Below, in pieces: positions 51,271-59,818 of a stretch of DNA of 64,000 bases. The DNA comes from M3007 sp046316495 (GTDB lineage: Bacteria > Bacteroidota > Bacteroidia > Chitinophagales > Saprospiraceae). Under the pieces are notes generated by a model that was not told where the DNA came from, did not search any database, and saw only the letters and a program-made list of their open reading frames with translations. A program made the translations under genes and the position numbers. Every line of letters starts with the position of its first letter. The stretch's first letter is position 1. The DNA lies in NCBI GenBank assembly GCA_046316495.1, contig JBKDAM010000061.1, positions 1-64,000 on the forward strand, given 5' to 3'.

Positions 51271-52722
51271 ATGAAATTGGAAACAAATGATACGATTGTA
51301 GCGTTAGCTACCCCTCCTGGTGCGGGGGCTATCGCAGTGGTACGTCTTTCGGGGCCCGTGGCGGTTGGATTAGCGGACGGGCTATTTCGGGGGCGAAGGT
51401 TGGTGGATTGTCCCAGTCACACGGCTCATTTTGGTCGAATTGTGAGGGAAGATGGTTCTACTGTAGATGAGGTGGTGGTCACGGTATTTCGAAGTCCGCG
51501 TTCTTACACAGGAGAAGATGTGGTAGAAATTAGCTGTCACGGGTCTACGTACCTGCAGCAGGAGTTGATCCAGACTTGTTTAAGAGCGGGTGCTCGTATG
51601 GCTCAGCCGGGTGAGTTCACCCTGCGAGCCTATTTGAATGGCAAAATGGATCTTTCTCAGGCGGAGGCTGTGGCGGATTTGATTGCGAGTGAGAGTTCTG
51701 CTTCAGCAGAATTAGCATTGAAGCAACTTCGCGGTGGTTTTAAGCAAGAGATTGCTAGATTAAGGGATCGGTTGATTGAATTTGCCAGTTTAATAGAGTT
51801 AGAGCTTGATTTTTCGGAAGAGGATGTTGAGTTTGCGGATCGGACGCAACTAAAAGCTCTTGTTTTGGAGTTAAAGCGTCATATTAGTTCCTTATTAAGT
51901 TCATTTCAGCTTGGAAATGCCATTAAAACGGGTGTTTCGACGGTGATTGCGGGTAGGCCGAATGCGGGTAAAAGTACGCTGTTAAACGCCTTGTTGAACG
52001 AGGAGCGGGCAATAGTAAGTGATATTGCGGGTACTACTCGTGATACGATTGAGGAGGTACTTAACATTCATGGTGTCCGATTTCGTTTAATTGATACGGC
52101 GGGGATTCGAGAAGCACATGATCAAATTGAGGCAATTGGAGTGCGGAAGACCTTTGAAAAGGTGCGAGAAGCGTCTTTATTGATTTATGTCTGGGATATC
52201 ACGAGTGGCATGACGCTTCAGGATTTATACAATGATTTAGAGCAGTTGCTAGTTACCCCGGTTCATTGTTTGGTGGTGTGTAATAAAATGGACCGTAACC
52301 CTTTATTCGATGTAGGTTGGGTGTTAAACCCAGCAGATCCCGCCATTCATCCCTACCTACTTCCTTCCGCTCCTGTGTTGGTTCCGGAGACCCTGGTATT
52401 ATCTGACTTAGTGGTAGTACCGGTATCTGCCAGTAACCAGATGAATATTGATTATTTAAAAGAAGAGTTGTATCGGGCTGCATTAGGTGATTCTATTCGG
52501 CTGGAAGGCACGGTGGTGACAAATGCCCGTCACTACGATGCGCTGCGTCGAGCGGAGGGGGCTTTGGAGGAAGTGCTTCAAGGGTTGGATTCTGGGCTGA
52601 CTGGTGATTTTATTGCGCAGGATATTCGGAGGTCACTGAACTTTCTAGGGGAGATTACAGGGGAGATTGGGGTAGAGGATTTATTGGGGTCGATTTTTGG
52701 GAAGTTTTGTATTGGAAAGTAA
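51271..52722 (+). CDS. mnmE: tRNA modification GTPase MnmE
   Basis: A 483-residue GTPase acting with MnmG to place carboxymethylaminomethyl groups on wobble U34. N-terminal tetrahydrofolate domain (DTIVALATPPGAGAIAVVRLSG), helical domain, and inserted G domain with GRPNAGKST, GTTRDTIEE, DTAG and VCNKMD. Ends with the conserved CIGK. About 30 extra residues (VLNPADPAIHPYLLPSAPVLVPET, within 340-375) interrupt the G domain after the NKMD motif. ATG 51271 is preferred to TTG 51268. Confidence 0.96.
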   Translation: MKLETNDTIVALATPPGAGAIAVVRLSGPVAVGLADGLFRGRRLVDCPSHTAHFGRIVREDGSTVDEVVVTVFRSPRSYTGEDVVEISCHGSTYLQQELIQTCLRAGARMAQPGEFTLRAYLNGKMDLSQAEAVADLIASESSASAELALKQLRGGFKQEIARLRDRLIEFASLIELELDFSEEDVEFADRTQLKALVLELKRHISSLLSSFQLGNAIKTGVSTVIAGRPNAGKSTLLNALLNEERAIVSDIAGTTRDTIEEVLNIHGVRFRLIDTAGIREAHDQIEAIGVRKTFEKVREASLLIYVWDITSGMTLQDLYNDLEQLLVTPVHCLVVCNKMDRNPLFDVGWVLNPADPAIHPYLLPSAPVLVPETLVLSDLVVVPVSASNQMNIDYLKEELYRAALGDSIRLEGTVVTNARHYDALRRAEGALEEVLQGLDSGLTGDFIAQDIRRSLNFLGEITGEIGVEDLLGSIFGKFCIGK

Positions 52723-52778
52723 AGACTCTGCATATCAATCCTAAATTTAATAATCGCTCGAGAAGCAATTAGATTTGA

Positions 52779-53543
52779 ATGGCACTAAGAATTCAATATG
52801 CATCTGATCTTCATCTGGAATTTCCACAAAACAGATCCTATTTAAAAAAAAATCCGATACAACCGGTTGGGGATATCTTGGTGTTAGCTGGAGATATTGT
52901 TCCGTTTACGGAATTGAAGAAGCACAATGATTTTTTTAGTTATGTGGCAGATCATTTTGAGTTTACCTACTGGCTACCTGGGAACCATGAGTACTACTAC
53001 TTTGATCTTGCTACCAAGTGTGGTGTAATCAATGAAAAAATTAGGGAGAATTTTTTTTTAGTAAATAACACCTGTGCTATTCATGGTGGTATAACCATCC
53101 TCTTTTCTACGCTTTGGAGCCAAATTAGCATAGCTAATCGATGGCAGGTAGAAAGAAGTATGAATGATTTTCACCTCATTCAATTCAATGGCTCGCGTTT
53201 TACAGCCGAGCAGTACAATTCTCTCCACTTCGAGGGTTTGGATTTTATAAAGGGTGCCATAAGGGGGTTGAGTATGGAGAAGGTGGTTGTATTTTCGCAT
53301 CATTGTCCTACCTTTTTAAATTTCCCCGAGCAGTACAAGGGAGATGTGCTAAATGAAGCATTTGCTACAGAGCTTTATGATTTCATAACGTTATCGGGAA
53401 TTGCCTATTGGGGATATGGGCATCATCATAGTAATATCCCTGATTTTTATATTGGAAATACTCAATTAATAACCAATCAATTAGGGTATGTTCAGCTGCG
53501 TGAACATGAATTGTTCCAGACTGGAAAGGTGATTGTTTTGTAG
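52779..53543 (+). CDS. Metallophosphoesterase
   Basis: A 254-residue calcineurin-like phosphoesterase: YASDLHLEF, ILVLAGDIVPF, WLPGNHEYYY, VVFSHHCPT and WGYGHHHSN supply the metal ligands. No signal peptide, so cytosolic. It starts 56 bp after mnmE and may be cotranscribed. Substrate unknown. A+T content is somewhat higher than mnmE, but nothing shows transfer. Confidence 0.88.
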   Translation: MALRIQYASDLHLEFPQNRSYLKKNPIQPVGDILVLAGDIVPFTELKKHNDFFSYVADHFEFTYWLPGNHEYYYFDLATKCGVINEKIRENFFLVNNTCAIHGGITILFSTLWSQISIANRWQVERSMNDFHLIQFNGSRFTAEQYNSLHFEGLDFIKGAIRGLSMEKVVVFSHHCPTFLNFPEQYKGDVLNEAFATELYDFITLSGIAYWGYGHHHSNIPDFYIGNTQLITNQLGYVQLREHELFQTGKVIVL

Positions 53544-53614
53544 TTTAACTTACTATACGATATTGGTCCGGTGTTTGAGGGAAGGAGGTCAATATCCAAA
53601 CAGATTATTATTAT

Positions 53615-53630
53615 TGGAATAATTATTCCA
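53615..53630. repeat. 16-bp perfect palindrome between convergent genes
   Basis: TGGAATAATTATTCCA reads the same on both strands. It is 72 bp after the phosphoesterase stop and 145 bp after the crtY-blh stop. It may be an operator or part of an inefficient terminator; no T-run is attached. Confidence 0.45.
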
Positions 53631-53774
53631 GATAAAATCAGCTTGAAAGTTCTTAGATTGATCCATCTTACATCTCAAAAGTTTTTAAATATAGAGGCTT
53701 TCGATTTTTTATTTGGATATCTATAGTTCTAATATTCATTAGTTTGGTGCTCAAGAATTGGTATAGGATTATCT

Positions 53775-55799
53775 TCAAAAAGTTCCTTTTTCAGTATAAT
53801 ATTGGTTCATGGCTAAGACGTGGGGGAAGCTTATACAGGAAATAAAAACAAAAAAAGCAGTAACCCAGTGCTGGTTAAATGCTGCAAGCCAGCCTTTTTC
53901 TAGGCAGAGTAGGAGTGTTGCAAACAAAAAAACGGCGCCTAATGTGAACGGCAGAGCGTGTATAAATAGGGATTTAGAGGAGGTGTTTAAGCCCTTTTGG
54001 AGGTGTGACCACCCGTTAATACTGTGTTGTCCAATAAAATATAGGCCAAATGCGGTGAGTAAAGGAAGCTGTGTGCTGAGAAGTAATGTGCCCGCGCTCA
54101 GTATAATGGCAGGTCGCTTTTCCAATATACCCCAGAGGGCACTTAGAGAGGCTAGGGTCACCGCCACAAACGCTCCCTCTACATCTGTAAGTGGAAACTG
54201 GAATGTGCTCATATTCAGAAGAATAGCATTGCTTTCAGATGCATGGCCCAGTAAAAGAATAGACAGAAGCGAGCCCCCCCAAATCAGGCTTTTGGCGGGC
54301 GTAGGGGAGATTGGCTTCCACTCTTGAATATCTGTTTGTCCAAAATGCCAGGCAGAATATAGAAGAAAAAGAGCCAAGGCCAACTGGGGTGATAACAGCC
54401 AAAATAGTAGGTAAAACGCTGCAGTTCCTAGATACTTTGCAATGAAACCTAGGTCTATTTTCCAATGGAGAGATCCCTGCTTTAGTAGATGATCAATAGC
54501 TCCGTGTGGTATTCCAACTAATAACAATCCAGTCATTCCCAGTAAGAGCTGAACAGTCTGAAAGGAGTTGTCAGATAAGTATTGTAGAATGGAAAGACCT
54601 ATTGTTAGGAGGAACAGCAGAACAGGTTTTTGAAGGTGTTTAAATCGAGTTTGGATATCCACTATACTAGCAATTATAAATGGCCTTAGAGGCAGGCTAG
54701 CAAATAGTCTCAGGTCTTGAGTAAGGGTCGTTTGTTCATCCAGAAACGAGAGGACTTTTTGAGTTTTATTCTTGGTAAACAGGTTTTGAAAAATTCTTTT
54801 TCCCAGTTGCGGTTCTTTTTTCAGGATGGATAGTAGCAAGCGATCATAAAACTTGAACCTATTGTTGGGAAATGGACGGGGGATAGCTTGCTGCTGTGAT
54901 AGGTGTTGTACAAGCTGTTTAGCGTGGTTAAACATTCTCTTAAACGCATACCCGGTACTTGGTTTGATTGCTCCTGCGGCTCCTCCCAGTTTTATTACCC
55001 CCGGTAGGGTCTTTGTGTCTAGTTGGGTACTACTCATGGGGATACAGCCGAATTCTGTTTGAAGGAGTTTGAAGTTGCCAAATCGCTGACGAATGTATTT
55101 CTCAAGCAGCGGTATCCCCTCGTCTTTAGATAATATAGCTTTGCCAAATCGAGTTGCCTCAACCAGCAATTGCTTTGTCGTAAAGGGGAGGACATACATA
55201 AACTGGGTGTTTCCCATTTGATCTATCTCAAAGTCCATGAGGTCGATGGAGGATGCATTTTGTAGGGGGCTTTCTAGCTCTATAAAATATCCATGGAAGG
55301 ACTGGTACAGGTGTGCTTCGTTTGGTTCGGGAGGTGAAAACTTGGATGGCCGACTATCGAAAACGATCTTGGCAATCCAGGTTTTTTCTTCTGCCTGCAC
55401 TAGTACCCCTTCAGGTAAGGAATGTAAATTAGAGACAAGGGTAGAGTGGCATTTAATCTGATAGGTATGAATGAGCCTCGTTCGTTCTTCTTGCAAAGAT
55501 TTGCCAGAAAGATGGAAATAGTTCAATGGGGCGATTGATTCGGGTTGATGCCTAGGCGTATTGATGGAGATCCATTGGTGGTTAATGAGGGGTTTGAGTT
55601 CCGATGCGATCGGTTCTCCCGGTTCGGCCCAGAAGCAGAATGTCTTTTCAGTTAGTTGCTGTAGTTCTGGGTCAACTATGAGGATGTTTTTTCCCTTAAG
55701 CAGGTCTGATTTTTCCAATTGCATCAGCAGTAGGGACGCTCCTGCCCCTGCACCTATAAAAAGGAAATCAATATCAGTGTGTAGCGCTTTATCAGGCAT
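53775..55799 (-). CDS. Fused lycopene beta-cyclase (CrtY) and Brp/Blh beta-carotene 15,15'-oxygenase
   Basis: A 674-residue, two-enzyme protein. Residues 1-380 are a CrtY-type lycopene cyclase: FLFIGAGAGAS (dinucleotide site), KTFCFW, FDSRP, DLMDFEID, MYVLPFTTKQLLVEAT, GGAAGAIKPSTGYAF, and a normal C-terminal end (FYDRLLLSILKKEP to LFASLPLRPFI). Residues 390-674 are a polytopic Brp/Blh domain: GIPHGAIDH (429-437), SAWHFGQTD (482-490), YFIGQHSING (587-596) and SFPHVLAMNQYY (657-668), with His 432, 485, 592 and 660 as likely iron ligands. Lycopene to beta-carotene to retinal would take place in one chain. No frameshift or stop at the junction. No other carotenoid gene or rhodopsin is in the window. 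Confidence 0.9.
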   Translation of the reverse strand: MPDKALHTDIDFLFIGAGAGASLLLMQLEKSDLLKGKNILIVDPELQQLTEKTFCFWAEPGEPIASELKPLINHQWISINTPRHQPESIAPLNYFHLSGKSLQEERTRLIHTYQIKCHSTLVSNLHSLPEGVLVQAEEKTWIAKIVFDSRPSKFSPPEPNEAHLYQSFHGYFIELESPLQNASSIDLMDFEIDQMGNTQFMYVLPFTTKQLLVEATRFGKAILSKDEGIPLLEKYIRQRFGNFKLLQTEFGCIPMSSTQLDTKTLPGVIKLGGAAGAIKPSTGYAFKRMFNHAKQLVQHLSQQQAIPRPFPNNRFKFYDRLLLSILKKEPQLGKRIFQNLFTKNKTQKVLSFLDEQTTLTQDLRLFASLPLRPFIIASIVDIQTRFKHLQKPVLLFLLTIGLSILQYLSDNSFQTVQLLLGMTGLLLVGIPHGAIDHLLKQGSLHWKIDLGFIAKYLGTAAFYLLFWLLSPQLALALFLLYSAWHFGQTDIQEWKPISPTPAKSLIWGGSLLSILLLGHASESNAILLNMSTFQFPLTDVEGAFVAVTLASLSALWGILEKRPAIILSAGTLLLSTQLPLLTAFGLYFIGQHSINGWSHLQKGLNTSSKSLFIHALPFTLGAVFLFATLLLCLEKGWLAAFNQHWVTAFFVFISCISFPHVLAMNQYYTEKGTF

Positions 55800-55830
55800 A
55801 CTTTCAATGGCGAGGCTAATGATGAAGGAA

Positions 55831-55855
55831 AATAACGGCCTTAACTGTCGTTATT
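55831..55855. promoter_or_regulatory. Inverted repeat upstream of crtY-blh
   Basis: AATAACG (55831-55837) and CGTTATT (55849-55855) lie 32-56 bp ahead of the fusion gene's ATG, where an operator could act. No TAnnTTTG box was found in this leader. The rest of 55800-56094 holds no gene; a plus-strand TATATTTG (55947-55954) points away from crtY-blh. Confidence 0.35.
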
Positions 55856-56094
55856 GATGCTGGATTCCACTAATAGTATGGTGTTGAAAGAGGGCTATAA
55901 TACGAGTATCAGATCATGTAATTGACTCTGATGGATATCTAACACTTATATTTGGATATTTGTTTGTTATTTTAAAATAAATCATTGCCTTATTAGTTTT
56001 TGGGTTAATAAATAATCTTTTGGTTTGGTTTTTGAATAATCTTGGATGTGTCTTTTTTGACGAACTTCAGGAGATGTATTGATGGAAAGAATGG

Positions 56095-56126
56095 GTTGCC
56101 AGCGGTTGCGTTAAACCGCTGGCAAC
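56095..56126 (-). terminator. Terminator-like hairpin after the AraC-type regulator
   Basis: GTTGCCAGCGGTT (56095-56107) and AACCGCTGGCAAC (56114-56126) are perfect 13-bp inverted copies with a 6-nt loop, 12 bp after the stop codon. The minus-strand 3' flank is moderately T-rich. Confidence 0.7.
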
Positions 56127-56138
56127 GGTTAGATAGGT

Positions 56139-57488
56139 TTAACGATTGAGTGATCTGTTAAACAATACTTGTTGGCGGTAACGGATTGGGGCAATTCCGT
56201 ATTCCCGGCTGAATACAGTTGAGAAATAGTTCGGGTCAGAGAATCCACAGTTAGCGGATATGGTGTGTATTGAATGTTCAGGCATACTGATTAGCAGGTG
56301 CCTAGCTTTTCTAAGTCTAAATGTTCGAATCATAGAGCTAGCCGTTTCACCTGCGAGGGCAATTATTTTTCGTTGGAATCTTGACTTGCTCATGAACGAC
56401 AGTTCTGCCAATCGTTCTACGTTCAAGCTTTCTTCCATGTGGTGTTTTTCGATTAGCCGTCGGGTGTTGATAATAAATTCATTTTCGTCTACCCGCAATA
56501 AATGTTCAATATTTTCTTGGAAGGATACTCTCCCTTGGCGTCCGAGGTGTTCCAGCAAACGTCTTTTTATTTGCTCTGACAACTTCAGTATGGTTTTAAT
56601 CAAGTTGATCAAGGTGCCTTCGGTCATTTCTTTGCTTCCAATGAAATGAGCATTTATTGGAGCATTTAGGGGTATTGGAAGATTGGAAGGCTGAAGTTTG
56701 ATAATTGGGATGTGACCTGCTTTTGAATCTTCGGTGATAAACTTAAAGATGTAATCGGGTTCAAGTGCTGATTCGATTTGGCCAATAATGATGATATTGG
56801 GCATGTATTTTATTGTTTTTTCAATACCTTCCTTGGCTCCTCTTGCGACGAACACTTCGAATTCTGGTATGAGAGTATGATACAGCTTTCCGGATTGGTC
56901 ATAACACTCATCAATTATTAATATTTTTGATTTGGTTTGTGGCGTATCAAAGGGAAATGAATGGTATTTTTTTCTTAAGTAATTAGCGGGCATTTCATTG
57001 ATTAAATTGTCAGTGATACTTAGTATTGGTAAGGAATATACAAAGGTGGTGTCATGGTTTTCATTGATACTGGAAAGTAAGTTTCCACCGCTGTAGGCTG
57101 CTAATTGACAGGCTTGTTTTAATAGTACGGAGTGGATTTCTTGGGTTTGCGGGTGTAATTTTGAGTCTATTTGTTGAGGGTTGGCAATAGTGATAGGGCG
57201 AGCCGGTGTAAGTTGCATCATCCGGACGTGTATTTCATTTGGTACTGCTTGAATATCGATTTGAAGTCGGGAGGAAGGGCGGGCAGTTACGCATGAGAGT
57301 AGAATAATACTTTCTAGGGATGTTTTGACCAGGAGTTCGTCGAGGTATGTAATTGGCAGGGTTTTAGAATAAAATAGGTCAATGTGAAGTTTGTTGACAT
57401 TTACGGGATGTTGTTGGAATTCCAAGATAATTCCTTTCACCATGTTGCCCAGGTGGAGAGGGCGAGGATTTCGGATTGTTTTTGCCAT
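56139..57488 (-). CDS. AraC-type regulator with degenerate kinase and receiver domains
   Basis: A 449-residue cytosolic protein resembling the C-terminal part of a hybrid two-component system. Residues about 10-155 look like a decayed HATPase domain (NMVKGIILEFQQH, then AYSGGNLLSSINENHDTTFVYSLP) without N- or G-boxes. Residues 188-300 look like a receiver (KILIIDECYD, HIPIIKLQ), but the phospho-acceptor Asp is Gly236 in IIIIGQIES. Residues 335-440 are an AraC DNA-binding domain (VERLAELSFMSKSRFQRKIIALAGETASSMIRTFRLRKARHLL, then CGFSDPNYFSTVFSREYG). Phosphotransfer seems impossible. It may respond to a ligand or partner. It could control the adjacent crtY-blh gene, but this is only position-based. 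Confidence 0.83.
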   Translation of the reverse strand: MAKTIRNPRPLHLGNMVKGIILEFQQHPVNVNKLHIDLFYSKTLPITYLDELLVKTSLESIILLSCVTARPSSRLQIDIQAVPNEIHVRMMQLTPARPITIANPQQIDSKLHPQTQEIHSVLLKQACQLAAYSGGNLLSSINENHDTTFVYSLPILSITDNLINEMPANYLRKKYHSFPFDTPQTKSKILIIDECYDQSGKLYHTLIPEFEVFVARGAKEGIEKTIKYMPNIIIIGQIESALEPDYIFKFITEDSKAGHIPIIKLQPSNLPIPLNAPINAHFIGSKEMTEGTLINLIKTILKLSEQIKRRLLEHLGRQGRVSFQENIEHLLRVDENEFIINTRRLIEKHHMEESLNVERLAELSFMSKSRFQRKIIALAGETASSMIRTFRLRKARHLLISMPEHSIHTISANCGFSDPNYFSTVFSREYGIAPIRYRQQVLFNRSLNR

Positions 57489-57498
57489 AATTTTTGTT

Positions 57499-57524
57499 TT
57501 ACCTTGTGTATCAATTCAAGGTAA
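57499..57524 (-). promoter_or_regulatory. Inverted repeat just upstream of the AraC-type gene
   Basis: TTACCTTG (57499-57506) and CAAGGTAA (57517-57524), perfect 8-bp arms with a 10-bp spacer, end 10 bp before ATG 57488. Could be an autoregulatory operator or a 5'-UTR hairpin near the start codon. Confidence 0.5.
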
Positions 57525-58378
57525 GTTGGGTAGAACAAACGTAAGAACTACTGTTTTTGCTGCATTTATATGCAATAGACGGTTGCGTTATGCGATTGTT
57601 TTCCTAACTCCAATTCTTGATACTAGTGAATAAATAAGATTTTGTTTTCACAATAGAGCGTAAATTGATGTGTTTATAAGTTTAGGCTGGGGTGCTGCTA
57701 TTGTTTGAAGAAGGCTGTTTTAGGAGCTCCTGCAGTTCGGAGGTAGTATGTTTCGAATAGATCGAGTGAGTGAGATAATTTCAAAGTGTAAGAAGTAGGT
57801 TGTGTGACTCGAATCGTGGTTTGAAAAGAAAGAAGAATTGTCATAATTGAATTAAAAAATTAGTGAAGAAAGTGTGCTAAAAATCTGTTGATGGCGTAAG
57901 CTGTAGGTGATTAGCACTGTTTAACGATTGTTTTTTGTCAAATTGTAGGTCATCTGTTACAACTGACTGGGAGCAAATGTAAAGAGGTCTATTGTATTTT
58001 AATCTTTGATTTTGAGGCAAAATATAATTTGTAAATTGACTTAATAAACAGAGCCGCTATACAAGCTTTAAAAGCCAGTTAAGTTGTTATTTCAAAGGGG
58101 ATTTTTGGGGACTCGGGTTCCGAAAAACGAAGAGTCATGCGGTGTCAAGAGCAATGGTCGTTGACTATTGAGTCAGCTGTTATATTTGCCAGTTCCTGCG
58201 GTTGGGGAATACTATTGTTGGTAGGATAGTCTTTAAAGCCAAGATGCAGTATCAAAGCAACTGGGAGCAGGTTCTCCCAGAGCCTAAAAGCAGGGTTGGA
58301 TAGGAAACGAGATATTATTCGCCCAAGTTGAGTAGTAACAATTGGGGCGCATTTGGAATAGCAATTAGGAGGATTTAA
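57525..58378. other. Long intergenic region, possible noncoding RNA
   Basis: Nearly 0.9 kb without a convincing ORF. Elements seen: a minus-strand TACATTTG box (57974-57981); a plus-strand TTG plus TATATTTG promoter-like pair (58161-58188); a 7-bp perfect hairpin CTGGGAG/CTCCCAG (58261-58280); and a 10-bp direct repeat ACTGGGAGCA at 57966-57975 and 58260-58269. No tRNA-like T-loop or CCA end was found. Confidence 0.4.
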
Positions 58379-59818
58379 TTAGAGGCGGAAAGTGATGTTT
58401 TTGGTATCGGTAAAGAACCGTAGGGCCTCCCAACCTCCTTCCCTGCCTATTCCAGAATCTTTAACGCCTCCGAAGGGGGTTCTCAAGTCCCGCATCATCC
58501 ACGTATTGAGCCATACGATGCCAGCTTCGAGTTCCACGGAGAATCGTTGTGCTCTGCTTAAGTTATTTGTCCATACGGTTGCACTTAGTCCGTATGGGGT
58601 TCCATTAGCTAGGTTCAATGCTTCTTCCTCTGTGGAGAAAGGGTGAATAGTTACAACTGGGCCGAAAATTTCTTCTTGGTTGGTTCGGCAGTTGAGTGGT
58701 AATCCTTCGATTACGGTTGGAGCGATGTAATACCCCTTGGACCCTTCTCCTTCAACTTCAACTTGGGTACCTCCGCAAAGGATTATTCCTCCTTCTTGGC
58801 GGGCAATGTCTATTCGTTCTAGTATTTTATGGTAGTGTGTTTGGCTGACCACAGCACCCAAATCACTGTTGTCGTCGGTTGGAAATCCTACTTTAAGGGC
58901 GCTTACTCTGCTGACGAAGTCTTGTTTAAAGCGTTCATAAATAGAGGCTTCGACATAAATTCTGGAGCCGCAGAGGCATATTTGTCCTTGGTTGTTGAAG
59001 GAAGATCGCACGGTAGTAGCCAACATTTCCTCGTAGTTGCAGTCTGCAAAAATGAGATTTGGGTTTTTCCCGCCTAGTTCTAGCGACAGTTTTTTAAACA
59101 TTGGAGCGGCAACTCGGGCGATTTCAGCACCTGCTCGAGTGCTTCCTGTAAAGGAGATGGCTTTTATTTCGGGGTGGGCTACGATTGCAGCGCCAACTTC
59201 ATGGCCTAGTCCGTGTAAAATAGTTAAGACCCCTGGAGGCAATCCTGCCTCTTGGCAGATTTCTGCGAGGAGGGAGGCGGTATAAGGAGTTACTTCGGAA
59301 GGTTTTCCAATCACACAGTTTCCAGCTGCCAGTGCGGGGGCTATCTTCCAGGTAAATAGGTAAAGAGGTAGGTTCCAAGGCGATATACAGCCTACGATAC
59401 CCAGAGGTTGGCGTAGGGTAACGGATAATGATTGGCCTTGGGTATAATGGCTTTCACTTGCGAAATGAAGCAAGGCGGTTGCGAAGAAACGGAAGTTTAG
59501 GGCTGACCTTGGAATATCAATGGTGCGGGCAGTTTTGACCGTTTTCCCCGAGTCAAGGCTTTCTGCTTCGGCCAGTACATCCAGTTTTTGGAGGATGCGT
59601 TCTGCTATACCATTAAGGATGTTGAATCGTTGTTCGGGAGGCATTGCCGACCAGGAAGGGAAGGCCTTTTTTGCTGCTTGCACAGCCAACTCAACGTCGG
59701 CGGCATCGGAGGATGCTACCTGGGCAAATAGTTTGCCTGTTGACGGGTTGATGTCATCTATGTACCGGCCATTAACAGGTGGGGTGGCAATGCCGTTGAT
59801 ATGATTATTTATCGTCAC
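58379..59818 (-). CDS. Aldehyde dehydrogenase, ALDH8A1/aminomuconic-semialdehyde type
   Basis: A 479-residue NAD(P)-dependent dehydrogenase. Seen: PWNLPLYLFTWKIAPALAAGN, ISFTGSTRAGAEIA, catalytic Glu in LSLELGGKNPN, catalytic Cys in NNQGQICLCGSRIYV, and EEIFGPVV. The ICLC(G/T)SRI context is that of 2-aminomuconic semialdehyde and 2-hydroxymuconic semialdehyde dehydrogenases. With kynU in the same window this fits tryptophan/kynurenine breakdown, but a general role is possible. No in-frame ATG exists; GTG 59818 or TTG 59830 is the start, both inside the end of serA. Confidence 0.88.
   Translation of the reverse strand: MTINNHINGIATPPVNGRYIDDINPSTGKLFAQVASSDAADVELAVQAAKKAFPSWSAMPPEQRFNILNGIAERILQKLDVLAEAESLDSGKTVKTARTIDIPRSALNFRFFATALLHFASESHYTQGQSLSVTLRQPLGIVGCISPWNLPLYLFTWKIAPALAAGNCVIGKPSEVTPYTASLLAEICQEAGLPPGVLTILHGLGHEVGAAIVAHPEIKAISFTGSTRAGAEIARVAAPMFKKLSLELGGKNPNLIFADCNYEEMLATTVRSSFNNQGQICLCGSRIYVEASIYERFKQDFVSRVSALKVGFPTDDNSDLGAVVSQTHYHKILERIDIARQEGGIILCGGTQVEVEGEGSKGYYIAPTVIEGLPLNCRTNQEEIFGPVVTIHPFSTEEEALNLANGTPYGLSATVWTNNLSRAQRFSVELEAGIVWLNTWMMRDLRTPFGGVKDSGIGREGGWEALRFFTDTKNITFRL

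Noticed and set aside
53809..54327. 172-codon plus-strand frame opposite the Blh domain
   Set aside because: Antisense to conserved Blh motifs; composition (Ser/Arg/Lys) is typical of shadow frames.
55902..55920. Sigma-70-like TTGAAA/TATAAT pair near crtY-blh
   Set aside because: The two hexamers are only 6 bp apart and the strand points away from the fusion gene.
57489..58378. tRNA or tmRNA in the long gap
   Set aside because: No T-loop consensus with flanking stem, no CCA end and no cloverleaf pairing could be found by eye.
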